The position numbers and the translations under genes were made by a program. A DNA stretch of 55,450 bases from an uncultured Caldimonas sp. (GTDB lineage Bacteria; Pseudomonadota; Gammaproteobacteria; Burkholderiales; Burkholderiaceae): positions 1 to 55,450 of the forward strand of contig NZ_CAMLJQ010000024.1 of the NCBI RefSeq assembly GCF_946480305.1, read 5' to 3'. Every line of letters starts with the position of its first letter. The stretch's first letter is position 1. Below, one piece after another: positions 1 through 9,617 of this stretch. Below the pieces are notes generated by a model that saw only the letters and a program-made list of their open reading frames with translations, made no database searches and was not told where the DNA came from.

Positions 1-604
1 GCTCGCCGAAGAACCTGTCGCCGCCCTGTTCCTCGATCTGCAGCAGCCCGCGCTGAATGGCGCCCACGCTCGCCGCGCTGATGTTGCCGTACTCGGTGGT
101 GAACTGGCCGGCATTGTCGCCCACGTGCTGCAGCATCGCGCGCAGGTCTTTCAGGTCGAGCAGCAGCAGGCCCTGGTCGTCGGCGATCTTGAACACCAGC
201 GACAGCACGCCTTGCTGCGTATCGTTCACGTCGAGCATGCGGCCCAGCAGCAGCGGGCCCATGTCGGACACGGTGGCGCGCACCGGGTGGCCCTGTTCGC
301 CGAACACGTCCCACAACGTCGTGGGGCAGGCGCGCGATTCCGGCGCAGGCAGGCCGCGCTCCTCGATGATCTTGGCGACCTTGGGCGGCAGGACGCCGGC
401 CTGCGAAATGCCGGTGAGGTCGCCCTTCACGTCCGCCATGAACACCGGCACACCGATGCGCGAGAAGTTCTCGGCCAGCGTTTGCAGCGAGATCGTCTTG
501 CCGGTGCCGGTCGCGCCGGTGATCAGGCCGTGCCGGTTGGCCAGCCCGGGCAGCAGGTGGCATTGGGTTTCGGCGGCTTGGGCAATCAGGATCGGTTCGG
601 CCAT
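1..604 (-). CDS. yjgR: HerA-like ATPase, YjgR/DUF853 family (partial, C-terminus outside window)
   Basis: The minus-strand frame opens at ATG 604-602 and is still open at the window edge, giving the first 201 residues of a protein that is usually about 500. It shows a Walker A motif (GATGTGKT) near residue 30, then [11 protein letters not shown], and a Walker B-like stretch [15 protein letters not shown]. This order matches E. coli YjgR, a HerA-type P-loop ATPase of unknown cellular role, almost segment by segment. It is divergent from yebC, with 119 bases between the two starts. The missing end is due to the window edge; there is no sign of a broken gene. Confidence 0.9.
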   Translation of the reverse strand, partial: MAEPILIAQAAETQCHLLPGLANRHGLITGATGTGKTISLQTLAENFSRIGVPVFMADVKGDLTGISQAGVLPPKVAKIIEERGLPAPESRACPTTLWDVFGEQGHPVRATVSDMGPLLLGRMLDVNDTQQGVLSLVFKIADDQGLLLLDLKDLRAMLQHVGDNAGQFTTEYGNISAASVGAIQRGLLQIEEQGGDRFFGE

Positions 605-723
605 GGCGGTGTACTGAAAGTGACGGGGAGTGCCCCCGGATAAAATCGCAGTCTATCCAACACATCACACTTTGCGCCGCGGCCCGTTTTGCCATCCGCC
701 CCGGCGTTTCCAGGAGCTTCTTC

Positions 724-1449
724 ATGGCCGGACATTCCAAATGGGCCAATATCCAGCACCGCAAAGGCCGCCAGGACGAAAAGCGCGGCCGCGTCTGGAC
801 CCGCGTGATCCGCGAGATCATGGTGGCCGCCCGCCAGGGTGGCGGTGACGTTGCGACCAACCCGCGCCTGCGGCTGGCGATCGACAAGGCCAAGGCGGCC
901 AACATGCCTGCCGACACGATCAAGCGCAACGTCGACAAGGCCACCGGCAACCTCGAAGGCGTGAGCTACGAGGAAATCCGCTATGAAGGCTACGGGATCG
1001 GCGGCGCGGCAGTGATCGTCGATTGCATGACCGACAACCGGGTGCGCACCGTGGCGGAGGTGCGCCACGCCTTCAGCAAGTACGGCGGCAACCTCGGCAC
1101 CGAGGGCTCGGTGGCCTTCCAGTTCAAGCACTGCGGGCAGTTCGTGTTTGCGCCGGGCACCAGCGAAGACAAGGTGATGGAAGTGGCGCTCGAAGCCGGC
1201 GCCGAAGACGTGATCACCGGTGACGACGGCTCCATCGAGGTGCTGTGCAGCCCGGCCGACTTCGAGGCCGTGAAGAACGCACTCGAAGGCGCGGGGCTGA
1301 AGCCCGAAGTGGCGGAAGTGACGATGCGGGCCGAAAACACCATCGCCCTGGCAGGCGAGGACGCACAACGCATGCAGAAGCTGCTCGACGTGCTCGAAGA
1401 CCTGGACGACGTCCAGGACGTGTTTCACAACGCCGAGCTCGAAGAATGA
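724..1449 (+). CDS. yebC: YebC/PmpR/TACO1 family protein
   Basis: A 241-residue protein beginning with the family signature [17 protein letters not shown] and of the usual length for the family. YebC-type proteins were first described as DNA-binding regulators; more recent work links the family to translation, relieving ribosome stalling at proline-rich stretches. The start follows an AGGAG-like site (CCAGGAGCTTCTTC). It lies divergent from yjgR, and its stop overlaps the purD start by four bases (ATGA), so the two are probably translated together. A TAAAAT box at 641-646 may be the -10 element, but no good -35 box pairs with it. Confidence 0.95.
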   Translation: MAGHSKWANIQHRKGRQDEKRGRVWTRVIREIMVAARQGGGDVATNPRLRLAIDKAKAANMPADTIKRNVDKATGNLEGVSYEEIRYEGYGIGGAAVIVDCMTDNRVRTVAEVRHAFSKYGGNLGTEGSVAFQFKHCGQFVFAPGTSEDKVMEVALEAGAEDVITGDDGSIEVLCSPADFEAVKNALEGAGLKPEVAEVTMRAENTIALAGEDAQRMQKLLDVLEDLDDVQDVFHNAELEE

Positions 1450-2726
1450 AAGTCCTCGTCATCGGCGGCGGTGGCCGCGAACACGCACTGGCCTGGAAGC
1501 TGGCGCAGTCGCCGCGCGTGCACAAGGTGTTCGTTGCGCCGGGCAACGGGGGCACCGCGCTCGACCCTCACCTGGAGAACGTCGACATCACCGAGCCGGA
1601 GGCGTTGGCTGACTTCGCGGCCAGCGAAGGCGTGGGCGTGACGGTCGTCGGCCCCGAAGCGCCTCTGGCAGCCGGCGTGGTCGACGTGTTCCGCGCGCGC
1701 GGGCTGCGCATCTTCGGGCCCACCCGGGCGGCGGCGCAACTCGAAAGCTCCAAGGCCTACTCGAAGGACTTCATGCGCCGCCACAAGATCCCGACGGCGG
1801 CCTACGAAACCTTCAGCGATGCGCAGGCGGCCCATGCCTACGTCGACAACATGGGCGCCCCCATCGTCGTGAAGGCCGACGGCCTGGCGGCCGGCAAGGG
1901 CGTGGTCGTCGCGATGACCTTGCAGGAGGCTCATGAAGCGGTCGACTGGATGCTGCTCGACAACAAGCTCGGCGTGCAGCACAACGCCGGCGGCGCGCGG
2001 GTCGTGATCGAGGAATTCCTGCAGGGCGAAGAGGCCAGCTTCATCGTGCTGTGCGACGGCAAGAACGTGCTGGCGCTGGCCACCAGCCAGGACCACAAGC
2101 GTCTGCTCGACGGCGACCAGGGCCCGAACACCGGCGGCATGGGCGCGTACTCGCCGGCTCCCGTCGTCACGCCCAACGTGCATGCCAAGGCGATGCAGGA
2201 GATCATCCTGCCGACCATCACCGGCATGGCGAAGGACGGCATTCCCTACACTGGCTTTCTGTATGCCGGCCTGATGATCGACGCCAACGGCCAGCCGAAG
2301 ACGCTCGAATTCAACTGCCGCATGGGCGACCCGGAGACGCAGCCGATCATGATGCGGCTGAAGACGGACCTGCTCGAAGTGATGCTGGCCGCCACCGACG
2401 GCACGCTCGACAAGATCGAGCTGCAATGGGACCGGCGCGCGGCGCTGGGCGTCGTGATGGCCGCGCCCGGCTACCCGCTGCAGCCGCGCAAGGGCGATGT
2501 CATCACCGGCCTGCCTGCGGCACAACCCGATGCGGTGGTGTTCCATGCCGGCACGGCGGCAAAGGACGGGCAGACGGTCACCTCCGGTGGTCGGGTGCTG
2601 TGCGTCACGGCGCTGGGCGACTCGGTGAAGGCCGCGCAACAGCGCGCGTACCAGGCGATGCAAGGCATCCACTTCGACGGCATGCAGTTCCGCAGCGACA
2701 TCGGCTACCGGGCAATCAAGCGGTGA
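1446..2726 (+). CDS. purD: phosphoribosylamine-glycine ligase
   Basis: A 426-residue enzyme that joins glycine to 5-phosphoribosylamine using ATP, the second step of de novo purine synthesis in the cytoplasm. The N-terminal nucleotide-fold loop GGGGREHAL is at residues 7-15. The ATP-grasp segment [11 protein letters not shown] is at about 143-153, followed by [11 protein letters not shown] and the metal-binding [12 protein letters not shown]. Its length matches the family (E. coli 429). The ATG overlaps the yebC stop by four bases. An upstream extension of the same frame lies inside yebC and is discarded. The hemF start overlaps its stop. Confidence 0.97.
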   Translation: MKVLVIGGGGREHALAWKLAQSPRVHKVFVAPGNGGTALDPHLENVDITEPEALADFAASEGVGVTVVGPEAPLAAGVVDVFRARGLRIFGPTRAAAQLESSKAYSKDFMRRHKIPTAAYETFSDAQAAHAYVDNMGAPIVVKADGLAAGKGVVVAMTLQEAHEAVDWMLLDNKLGVQHNAGGARVVIEEFLQGEEASFIVLCDGKNVLALATSQDHKRLLDGDQGPNTGGMGAYSPAPVVTPNVHAKAMQEIILPTITGMAKDGIPYTGFLYAGLMIDANGQPKTLEFNCRMGDPETQPIMMRLKTDLLEVMLAATDGTLDKIELQWDRRAALGVVMAAPGYPLQPRKGDVITGLPAAQPDAVVFHAGTAAKDGQTVTSGGRVLCVTALGDSVKAAQQRAYQAMQGIHFDGMQFRSDIGYRAIKR

Positions 2727-3631
2727 AGACCGACGACGTCCGCACCTACCTGCTGAACCTGCAGGATCGCATCATCACGACGATGCAGGCCGAGGACGGC
2801 CAGCCCTTCGTGCGCGACGCGTGGGAGCGGCCTGCCGGCGGCCGGCTTGAAGGCGACGGCATCTCGCGTCTGGTGGAAGAGGGCGGCTTGCTGGAGCGCG
2901 GCGGGTGCAACTTCTCGCACGTGAAGGGCACGCAGTTGCCGCCATCGGCGACGCAGCATCGGCCCGAGCTGGCCGGTGCGCCGTTCGAGGCGCTGGGCGT
3001 CTCGCTCGTGTTCCACCCTCGCAACCCCTACGTGCCGACGGTGCACATGAACGTGCGCATGCTCGCGGCGCATCCGGCTGGTGCGCCGATGGTGACCTGG
3101 TTCGGCGGCGGGATGGACCTCACGCCCTACTACGGCTTCGAGGAGGATGCGCGCCACTTCCATGCGGTGTGCAAGCATGCCCTGGCACCGTTCGGCGACG
3201 ACAAGTACCCGCGCTTCAAGCAGTGGTGCGACGACTACTTCTTCCTGAAGCACCGCAACGAGCCGCGTGGTATCGGCGGCATCTTCTACGACGATTTCGC
3301 CGAAGGGGGCTTCGACAACGGCTTCGCGCTGATGCGTGCGGTGGGCGATGCCTTCCTGGAGGCCTACCTGCCCATCGTGCAGCGCCGCCGCGCCACGGGA
3401 TACGGCGAGCGCGAGCGCGACTTCCAGGCCTACCGCCGCGGGCGCTACGTGGAGTTCAACCTGGTGTGGGACCGCGGCACGCTCTTCGGACTTCAATCGG
3501 GTGGGCGCACCGAATCGATCCTGATGTCGATGCCGCCCGTCGTGAAGTGGCGCTACGACTGGCATCCCGAGCCCGGCACGCCGGAGGCGCGGCTCTATAC
3601 CGACTTCCTGGTCGCGCGCGACTGGGCCTGA
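2723..3631 (+). CDS. hemF: oxygen-dependent coproporphyrinogen III oxidase
   Basis: HemF carries out two oxygen-dependent decarboxylations of coproporphyrinogen III to protoporphyrinogen IX in haem synthesis. From GTG 2723 the protein has 302 residues (E. coli 299). Family motifs are [14 protein letters not shown] near residue 126 and the later [19 protein letters not shown] histidine in PTVHMNVRM near residue 108 corresponds to the catalytic region. The GTG overlaps the purD stop (GTGA), which argues for translational coupling and sets the start. The long upstream part of this open frame is a shadow of purD. The presence of HemF suggests aerobic growth. Confidence 0.96.
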   Translation: MKTDDVRTYLLNLQDRIITTMQAEDGQPFVRDAWERPAGGRLEGDGISRLVEEGGLLERGGCNFSHVKGTQLPPSATQHRPELAGAPFEALGVSLVFHPRNPYVPTVHMNVRMLAAHPAGAPMVTWFGGGMDLTPYYGFEEDARHFHAVCKHALAPFGDDKYPRFKQWCDDYFFLKHRNEPRGIGGIFYDDFAEGGFDNGFALMRAVGDAFLEAYLPIVQRRRATGYGERERDFQAYRRGRYVEFNLVWDRGTLFGLQSGGRTESILMSMPPVVKWRYDWHPEPGTPEARLYTDFLVARDWA

Positions 3632-3635
3632 CGGC

Positions 3636-4910
3636 TTGAAACGCATCGGCATCCTCGGGGGCAGCTTCGACCCGGTGCACAACGCGCACCTGGCGCTCGG
3701 CCGCGTCGCGCTCGACGCGCTCCGCTTGGACGAACTGCGCTGGGTGCCGGCCGGGCTGCAGTGGCAGAAAAGTCGCGAGATGACCCCGGGCCATCACCGC
3801 CTGGCCATGGTGCACCTCGCCACGGCGGGCGAGCCGCGGTTCGTGGTCGACCCGTGCGAGCTGCACCGCCCGGGTGCGAGCTACACCGTGGACACCGTGC
3901 GTGCCATGCAAGAGGCCTGCCGCGAACCTGCCGAGTGGTTTCTCGTGATCGGGCAGGACCAATACCAGCGGCTCGACACCTGGCATGAGTGGCGCGAATT
4001 GCTGCAGCGCGTCACGATGGCGGTGGCCGGCCGGGCGGGCGCCGAGCCGCAGGCAGGCGTGGCACTTGCCGCAGTGCCTCACAAGATGGTGAGGCTGCCG
4101 CTGCCTCCGATGGCCGTGTCGGCCACCGACATCCGCACGCGCGCCGCGGCCGGCCAAGCTATCGACATGCTGGTCCCGCTGCCGGTCGCACGCTATATTG
4201 CGCAGCATCGCCTTTACCAACCGCAACAACCCTCAACGGAGACGCCCACCTCAATGGACATTCGCAAACTGCAACGCGCCATCGTCGATGGCCTGGAAGA
4301 CGTCAAGGCCCAGGACATCCAGGTGTTCAACACGGAGCACCTCTCACCGTTGTTCGAGCGCGTGATCGTGGCCTCCGGCAATTCCAACCGCCAGACCAAG
4401 GCCCTCGCAGCGAGCGTGCGCGACAGCGTCCGGGGCAAGGGCTTCCAGGTGATGCGCACCGAGGGCGAGGAAAACGGCGAGTGGATCATCGTCGACTGCG
4501 GCGCCGCGGTGGCGCACATCATGCAGCCGTCGATCCGCCAGTACTACCACCTCGAAGAGATCTGGGGCGAGAAGCCCGTCAAGATGAAGTACGGCGAGAT
4601 CAAGGGGCTGCCCAAGGCCTCGACCCCGGACGACGAGGACGAGAGCGACGACGCGCCGGCGCCGGCCCGCAAGGTTGCCGCCAAGAAAGCGGCAGCCAAG
4701 AAGGCGGCACCCGCCAAGACCGCGCCTGCGGCAAAGAAGGGCGTGACGACCCGCAAGCCTGCGGCGAAGGCCTCTGCCAAGGCGCCTGCGAAGACGGCAG
4801 CGAAGTCGCCCGCTCGAAAGGCCGCCGCCAGACCGGCCGCCAAGACCACGGCCAAGAAGGCTGCTGCAAAGAAAGCCCCGGCGAAGAAGACCACCGCCCG
4901 CAAGGCATGA
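3636..4910 (+). CDS. nadD: nicotinate-nucleotide adenylyltransferase fused in frame to ribosome silencing factor (NadD-RsfS)
   Basis: The frame starts at TTG 3636, four bases after hemF, and has no stop for 424 codons. Residues 1 to about 200 are NadD, which makes deamido-NAD from nicotinate mononucleotide: [11 protein letters not shown] at 8-18 is the nucleotidyltransferase motif, and SATDIR lies near the end of the domain. The NadD part closes with the usual [11 protein letters not shown], then a short Q/P/T linker leads into RsfS at codon 207. In other bacteria these are adjacent separate genes; here the stop is absent. The product may be a true fusion, or RsfS may also be made from the internal ATG at 4254. 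The last three bases overlap rlmH. Confidence 0.85.
   Translation: MKRIGILGGSFDPVHNAHLALGRVALDALRLDELRWVPAGLQWQKSREMTPGHHRLAMVHLATAGEPRFVVDPCELHRPGASYTVDTVRAMQEACREPAEWFLVIGQDQYQRLDTWHEWRELLQRVTMAVAGRAGAEPQAGVALAAVPHKMVRLPLPPMAVSATDIRTRAAAGQAIDMLVPLPVARYIAQHRLYQPQQPSTETPTSMDIRKLQRAIVDGLEDVKAQDIQVFNTEHLSPLFERVIVASGNSNRQTKALAASVRDSVRGKGFQVMRTEGEENGEWIIVDCGAAVAHIMQPSIRQYYHLEEIWGEKPVKMKYGEIKGLPKASTPDDEDESDDAPAPARKVAAKKAAAKKAAPAKTAPAAKKGVTTRKPAAKASAKAPAKTAAKSPARKAAARPAAKTTAKKAAAKKAPAKKTTARKA
4254..4910 (+). CDS. rsfS: ribosome silencing factor RsfS domain with Lys/Ala/Pro-rich tail (possible internal start within the nadD frame)
   Basis: From ATG 4254 this would be a 218-residue RsfS, which binds ribosomal protein uL14 and blocks subunit joining under starvation. 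GGAG at 4238-4241 lies 12 bases upstream, a workable though distant ribosome site. The RsfS fold spans residues 1 to about 115 (for example [16 protein letters not shown] and [10 protein letters not shown]). The family normally stops near 105-120 residues. Here an acidic patch (DDEDESDD, about 126-133) is followed by some 85 residues of [11 protein letters not shown]-type repeats resembling histone H1-like tails. Whether a free form exists alongside the NadD fusion cannot be told from sequence. Confidence 0.75.
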   Translation: MDIRKLQRAIVDGLEDVKAQDIQVFNTEHLSPLFERVIVASGNSNRQTKALAASVRDSVRGKGFQVMRTEGEENGEWIIVDCGAAVAHIMQPSIRQYYHLEEIWGEKPVKMKYGEIKGLPKASTPDDEDESDDAPAPARKVAAKKAAAKKAAPAKTAPAAKKGVTTRKPAAKASAKAPAKTAAKSPARKAAARPAAKTTAKKAAAKKAPAKKTTARKA

Positions 4911-5377
4911 AGCTGGTCGTCGTCGCGGTCGGCCAGCGCATGCCGGCGTGGGCCGACACGGCGTACGACGACTACGCCAAGCGCTTTCCGCCGGAGCTTC
5001 GCCTGGAGCTGAAGGCGGTCAAGACCGAACCGCGCAACTCGGGCAAGCCGACCGAGGCGTTGATGGCCGCCGAGCGTGCGCGCATCGAGGCGGCGATCCC
5101 GAAGGGCGCGCGGGTTGTCGTTCTTGACGAGCGCGGAGACCGGGTGACGACCGTGCAACTGGCCGGCCGGCTCAAGGCCTGGATGCACGATGGCCGCGAC
5201 GTGGCCCTGCTGATCGGCGGGCCCGACGGCCTGGACCCGGCGCTGCGCAGCGCCGCCGAAGAAAAGCTGCGTCTGTCCGACCTGACCCTGCCGCATGCGT
5301 TCGTGCGTGTGATGCTGGCCGAGCAACTCTACCGGGCGTGGTCGGTGATGGTGGGCCACCCGTACCACCGCGAATGA
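4907..5377 (+). CDS. rlmH: 23S rRNA (pseudouridine1915-N3)-methyltransferase
   Basis: A 156-residue SPOUT methyltransferase (E. coli 155) that N3-methylates pseudouridine 1915 in helix 69 of 23S rRNA on assembled ribosomes. The knot region [11 protein letters not shown] and the C-terminal [20 protein letters not shown] are clear. The ATG overlaps the end of the nadD-rsfS frame by four bases (ATGA), so it is part of the same run; rsfS-rlmH adjacency is common in proteobacteria. Upstream open sequence in this frame is a shadow of rsfS. Confidence 0.96.
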   Translation: MKLVVVAVGQRMPAWADTAYDDYAKRFPPELRLELKAVKTEPRNSGKPTEALMAAERARIEAAIPKGARVVVLDERGDRVTTVQLAGRLKAWMHDGRDVALLIGGPDGLDPALRSAAEEKLRLSDLTLPHAFVRVMLAEQLYRAWSVMVGHPYHRE

Positions 5378-5381
5378 TCCC

Positions 5382-5996
5382 ATGAGCCGAACGGAACACG
5401 ACTTCGTCTACCTCGCATCGCAGAGCCCGCGCCGGCGCCAGTTGCTGGAACAGATCGGGGTGCGCTACGAACTGCTGTTGCCCGACGCCGAGGAGGACGC
5501 CGAAGCGCTCGAGGCCGTGTTGCCGCGCGAAGTGCCGTTGCACTACGTCGAGCGGGTCACGCTGGCGAAGCTGGGTGCCGCGCGCCAGCGGCTGCGACGC
5601 CGCGGCGGCGCGTCGGCGCCCATCCTGTGTTCGGATACCACGGTGGCGGTCGGCTCGCGCATCCTCGGCAAGCCGCAGAACGCCGCAGAGGCGGCTGCGA
5701 TGCTGCGCTCGCTCTCTGGCCGCGAGCACCGAGTGATCACCGCGGTTGCCGTCGGCACGGCGCGCCGTTCGCACCGTCTCGTCAACGTCTCGCGCGTGCG
5801 CTTTGCACCGTTGACTCACGAGCAGGTCGAGCGCTACGTCGCCAGCGGCGAACCGATGGGCAAGGCAGGCGCCTATGCCATCCAGAGCCAGGCGGCCGCC
5901 TGGATCGAGCGGATCACCGGAAGTTACTCCGGTATCATGGGTTTGCCTCTCTTCGAGACCGCGCAGCTTCTGCAACGCTTCGGCGTCAGGTTCTGA
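5382..5996 (+). CDS. maf: Maf family nucleoside triphosphate pyrophosphatase
   Basis: A 204-residue Maf/YhdE-type enzyme that hydrolyses non-canonical or pyrimidine NTPs to monophosphates. It opens with the family motif LASQSPRRRQLL at residues 11-22. Further signatures are CSDTTVAV, the GKAGAYAIQ segment and SYSGIMGLPLFET. It starts four bases after the rlmH stop and is followed closely by rng; maf (yhdE) beside rng is also the E. coli arrangement. Exact nucleotide preference cannot be read from the sequence. Confidence 0.94.
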   Translation: MSRTEHDFVYLASQSPRRRQLLEQIGVRYELLLPDAEEDAEALEAVLPREVPLHYVERVTLAKLGAARQRLRRRGGASAPILCSDTTVAVGSRILGKPQNAAEAAAMLRSLSGREHRVITAVAVGTARRSHRLVNVSRVRFAPLTHEQVERYVASGEPMGKAGAYAIQSQAAAWIERITGSYSGIMGLPLFETAQLLQRFGVRF

Positions 5997-6009
5997 ACCC
6001 TCAGCGCGC

Positions 6010-7470
6010 ATGCAAGACATCCTCATCAACTGGTCGCCGCAGGAAACCCGCGTGGCGATCGTCGAGAACGGTGCCATCCAGGAACTCCACGTCGAGCGCT
6101 CGCTTGAGCGCGGCCTGGTGGGGAACATCTATGCCGGCAAGGTCGCGCGCGTGCTGCCCGGCATGCAGTCGGCGTTCATCGACATCGGGCTCGAACGGGC
6201 CGCCTTCCTGCACGTGGCCGACGTATGGCAGCGCAGCAGCTACGCCGACAGCGGCAATGCGGCGCAGACGCCGATCGAGAAGCTCGTGTTCGAGGGCCAG
6301 AGCCTCACCGTGCAGGTCATCAAGGACCCGATCGGCACCAAAGGTGCGCGGCTGTCCACGCAGATCAGCATTGCCGGGCGGTTGCTCGTCTTCCTGCCGC
6401 AGGACGACCATATCGGCATTTCGCAGAAGATCGGCTCGCCGGAACTGCGCGACCAGCTGCGTGCGCGCATGTCGGCCCTGGCGGGCAACGGTGGCGGGGG
6501 CTTCATCCTGCGCACCAATGCCGAGGACGCGACCGACGACGAGTTGGCCGCCGACATTGCGTACCTGCGCAAGACCTGGGCCACCATCCGCCAGCTGAGC
6601 TTCAAGACCCCGCCCGGGACGCTGCTGCACGAAGACCTCAACCTCGCACAACGCGTGCTGCGCGACCTGGTCACCGATGAGACCCAGTCGGTGCGCATCG
6701 ATTCCCTGAGCCAGTACGAAGCGCTGCTGGCCTTCGGCGGCGAGTACACGCCCAGCTCGGTGCAGAAGCTGCAGCTGTATCGCGGCGAGCGGCCGATCTT
6801 CGACCTGTTCAACATCGACCAGGAGATCGAGAAGGCCCTGGCGCGGCGTGTGGACCTGAAGTCCGGGGGCTACCTGATCATCGACCAGACCGAGGCGCTG
6901 ACGACGATCGACGTCAACACCGGCGGGTATGTCGGTGCCCGCAACTTCGACGACACCATCTTCAAGACCAACCTCGAGGCGGCCCAGGCCATCGCGCGGC
7001 AGCTACGGCTGCGCAACCTGGGGGGCATCATCATCATCGACTTCATCGACATGGTCCGCGAAGACCACCAGGAGGCGGTGCTCGCGGAGCTGCGCAAGCA
7101 GCTGTCGCGGGACCGGGTCAAGATGACGGTGAGCGGCTTCACGCAACTCGGCCTGGTGGAAATGACGCGCAAGCGCACGCGCGAGTCGCTCGCCCACATG
7201 CTGTGCGAGCCGTGCCCCACGTGCCAGGGCAAGGGCAACGTGAAGACGCCGCGGACGGTGTGCTACGACATCCTGCGCGAGATCGTGCGGGAGGCGCGGC
7301 AGTTCAACCCGAAGGAGTTCAGGGTGGTGGCATCGGCTGCCGTCGTCGAGATGCTGCTCGACGAGGAAAGCCCGCACCTGGCCGCGTGCTCGGACTTCAT
7401 CGGCAAGCCGATCTCTCTGCAGACCGAGCCGACGATGTCGCCCGAGCAGTACGACATCGTGCTGTTGTGA
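6010..7470 (+). CDS. rng: ribonuclease G
   Basis: A 486-residue endoribonuclease of the RNase E/G family (E. coli RNase G 489) that matures the 16S rRNA 5' end and takes part in mRNA decay. It has an N-terminal S1-type RNA-binding domain at about 35-115. The catalytic DNase I-like region includes IDVNTGGYVG near residue 302 and IIIIDFIDM, which supply the metal-binding aspartates. The zinc-link motif CEPCPTCQGKG lies near residue 400. The ATG 13 bases after maf gives the family N-terminus; the longer open frame upstream overlaps maf and is rejected. It lacks the C-terminal scaffold of RNase E. Confidence 0.96.
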   Translation: MQDILINWSPQETRVAIVENGAIQELHVERSLERGLVGNIYAGKVARVLPGMQSAFIDIGLERAAFLHVADVWQRSSYADSGNAAQTPIEKLVFEGQSLTVQVIKDPIGTKGARLSTQISIAGRLLVFLPQDDHIGISQKIGSPELRDQLRARMSALAGNGGGGFILRTNAEDATDDELAADIAYLRKTWATIRQLSFKTPPGTLLHEDLNLAQRVLRDLVTDETQSVRIDSLSQYEALLAFGGEYTPSSVQKLQLYRGERPIFDLFNIDQEIEKALARRVDLKSGGYLIIDQTEALTTIDVNTGGYVGARNFDDTIFKTNLEAAQAIARQLRLRNLGGIIIIDFIDMVREDHQEAVLAELRKQLSRDRVKMTVSGFTQLGLVEMTRKRTRESLAHMLCEPCPTCQGKGNVKTPRTVCYDILREIVREARQFNPKEFRVVASAAVVEMLLDEESPHLAACSDFIGKPISLQTEPTMSPEQYDIVLL

Positions 7471-7677
7471 GCGATATGCGGCGGGCGGGGAACTTCTGTT
7501 CGTGCCCGGGGCACTACGTGGAGGTGCACCGGGGGAGCGCCAATTCGTTACCACCTTTACGCGACGGGCGCCGGTCGGGCCGCGCAGCCACGGGATGATG
7601 GCTGCTTTGCCTGTACCGCGACAATACCGTCTTGCCGCCCAGGCGGCCTACCGCGAAGGAAGGATGCAAGAAACCCA

Positions 7678-8955
7678 ATGAGCAACTGGTCCCGTCGTAG
7701 CTTTCTCACCGTGCCCGCCGCACTGGCCGCGGGCCCCTCGTTGGCGCAATTCCGGGTCGATATTTCCGGCGTGGGCGCCACCCAGTTCCCGATCGCGATC
7801 GCGCCCTTCCGCGGGGAGGCGGGATGGACGCAGCAGATCTCCGCGATCGTGCGTGCCGACCTGGAGCGCAGCGGTCAGTTCCGCGGGATCGACGTGCGCG
7901 ACGCGTCGCTCGACGAAACCGCCCGCCCGGTGCCTCAGGATTGGCGTGGCCGCGGTGCAGACGCACTGGTCGCCGGCAGCCTGAGCAAGTTGGCCGACGG
8001 ACGCGTCGATGTGCGCTTCAAGTTGTGGGACACCGTGCGTGGGCAGGACCTCGGCGGTCAGGCGTACGCCATCGTCGAAGCCGACATGCGCCTCGTGGCG
8101 CACCGCATCGCGGACTACATCTACGAAAAGCTCACCGGCGAGAAGGGCGTGTTCGCGACCCGCATCGCGTATGTGACGCAGGCCGCCAAGCGCCACACGC
8201 TGTGGGTGGCCGACTCCGACGGCGAGGGCGCCCAGGTCGCGCTGGCCAGCGCCGAGCCGATCATTTCGCCGGCCTGGTCGCCCGACGGCACGCAACTGGC
8301 GTATGTGTCGTTCGAGACGAAGAAGGCCGTGGTGTATTCGCAGGACATCGCCAGCGGCCGACGCCGGCCGGTGGCAGCCTACAAGGGATCCAACAGCGCG
8401 CCCGCCTGGTCACCCGATGGTCGCCAGATGGCCGTGGTGCTGACGCGCGACGGGCTTTCGCAGATCTACGCCATGAGCGCCGGCGGCGAAGGTTTGCGCC
8501 GGCTTGCCAGCAGCTCCGGCATCGATACCGAGCCGGTCTACACGGCCGATGGCAAGACGATCTACTTCGTCAGCGACCGGGGAGGCTCGCCGCAGATCTA
8601 TCGCATGCCCGCTTCGGGCGGTTCGGCCGAGCGGGTCACGTTCAGCGGCAGCTACAACATCAGCCCCGCGATCAGCCCGGACGGCCGCTGGATGGCCTAC
8701 GTGACGCGCACCGGCGGCGGCGCCTTCCGGCTGCAGCTGATGGAGCTCGCGTCCGGCACGATCACGTCGATTTCCGAGACCAGCGACGACGAAAGCCCCA
8801 GCTTCGCGCCCAATGGCCGTCTCATCCTGTACGCAACGCGCTCCCAAGGGCGCAACGTGTTGATGACGACCACCCTTGATGGCAAGATCAAAGCCACCTT
8901 GCTCTCCAACCGCGGAGACGTCCTCGAACCCGTCTGGGGACCTTTTTCTCGTTGA
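7678..8955 (+). CDS. tolB: Tol-Pal system periplasmic protein TolB
   Basis: A 425-residue TolB, the periplasmic beta-propeller that binds Pal and TolA to keep the outer membrane attached during division. The N-terminal domain covers about 25-150, followed by repeated propeller blades marked by SPDG motifs (PAWSPDG, PAISPDGRWM, ESPSFAPNG). The signal peptide contains SRRSFLTVPAALA, which resembles a twin-arginine signal and ends near SLAQ. A ribosome site AAGGAAGG lies 14 bases before the ATG, further than usual. Unlike the classical order, tolQRA are not upstream: rng ends 207 bases before, and pal and cpoB follow. Confidence 0.96.
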   Translation: MSNWSRRSFLTVPAALAAGPSLAQFRVDISGVGATQFPIAIAPFRGEAGWTQQISAIVRADLERSGQFRGIDVRDASLDETARPVPQDWRGRGADALVAGSLSKLADGRVDVRFKLWDTVRGQDLGGQAYAIVEADMRLVAHRIADYIYEKLTGEKGVFATRIAYVTQAAKRHTLWVADSDGEGAQVALASAEPIISPAWSPDGTQLAYVSFETKKAVVYSQDIASGRRRPVAAYKGSNSAPAWSPDGRQMAVVLTRDGLSQIYAMSAGGEGLRRLASSSGIDTEPVYTADGKTIYFVSDRGGSPQIYRMPASGGSAERVTFSGSYNISPAISPDGRWMAYVTRTGGGAFRLQLMELASGTITSISETSDDESPSFAPNGRLILYATRSQGRNVLMTTTLDGKIKATLLSNRGDVLEPVWGPFSR

Positions 8956-8979
8956 ACGGGTCCATTCGCAGTCGCGGCC

Positions 8980-9006
8980 CGTTCGTCCCCTCGAACGAGC
9001 CTTTTT
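8980..9006 (+). terminator. weak hairpin plus T-run between tolB and pal
   Basis: A 6-bp stem CGTTCG/CGAACG (8980-8985 with 8992-8997) and six-base loop is followed by AGCCTTTTT. It could be a weak terminator or attenuator lowering pal relative to tolB, or an mRNA-processing hairpin. The stem is short, so confidence is low. Confidence 0.35.
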
Positions 9007-9058
9007 CATTCGGCGTCGCCTGCTGTGCGGCGCATCGTTCTTCACAGGAGAAACGGTC

Positions 9059-9607
9059 ATGAACTTTCGCTCTGCATCCTCCATGCTGGCAACCGCTTGC
9101 GTCGTCGCGGTCCTGGCGGGCTGCGGGTCCAGCGTGAAACTCGACGAGACCCCGGTCGAAAGCCGCACCGGCACGCCGGTCGGCGAGGTGGGTGGCGCGC
9201 AAGGCGGGCGCACCTCGCAGTCGCAGGTGTCGTCGGTCGATCTCTCCAAGGACCAAAGCCAGAACGGGGCCGCGTCGCAGCTGGCTCGCGTCGTCTATTT
9301 CGACTTCGACAGCTACGTGGTCAAGGACGAGTACGCCCCCACGATCGCTTCCTACGCCCGTTCGCTGGCGGGGAACGGGCAGCGCCGACTGACCATCGAA
9401 GGCCATGCCGACGAGCGCGGTGGCCGCGAGTACAACCTGGCGCTGGGCCAGAAGCGCGCCGAAGCGGTGCGCAAGTCGCTCGAACTGCTCGGCGTCAAGG
9501 AAAACCAGATGGAAGCGGTGAGCTACGGTGAAGAACGCCCCGCGATGCAGGGCTCCAGCGAAGAAGCCTGGGCCAAGAATCGTCGTGCCGAATTGAACCT
9601 GCGCTGA
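9059..9607 (+). CDS. pal: peptidoglycan-associated lipoprotein Pal
   Basis: A 182-residue outer-membrane lipoprotein. The signal peptide ends in the lipobox VLAGC, with the acylated cysteine near residue 22. A flexible linker runs to about residue 70. The OmpA-like peptidoglycan-binding domain follows, with VVYFDFDSYVV and GHADERGGREYNLALGQKRA. Pal anchors the outer membrane to peptidoglycan and is the partner of TolB. An AGGAG ribosome site (ACAGGAGAAACGGTC) fixes the ATG at 9059 over longer in-frame starts inside tolB. Confidence 0.97.
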   Translation: MNFRSASSMLATACVVAVLAGCGSSVKLDETPVESRTGTPVGEVGGAQGGRTSQSQVSSVDLSKDQSQNGAASQLARVVYFDFDSYVVKDEYAPTIASYARSLAGNGQRRLTIEGHADERGGREYNLALGQKRAEAVRKSLELLGVKENQMEAVSYGEERPAMQGSSEEAWAKNRRAELNLR

Positions 9608-9617
9608 AGTCTGTCTT

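Noticed and set aside
1..604. YjgR as a truncated pseudogene
   Set aside because: The frame is intact up to the window edge, so the truncation is only due to the window limit.
57..643. Plus-strand open frames over the first 640 bases
   Set aside because: They lie opposite the YjgR reading frame, which matches a known family along its whole visible length.
4660..4905. Repetitive lysine/alanine codons in rsfS taken as a tandem DNA repeat or CRISPR-like array
   Set aside because: The repetition is at the protein level with varied codons and spacing; there are no identical direct repeats with unique spacers.
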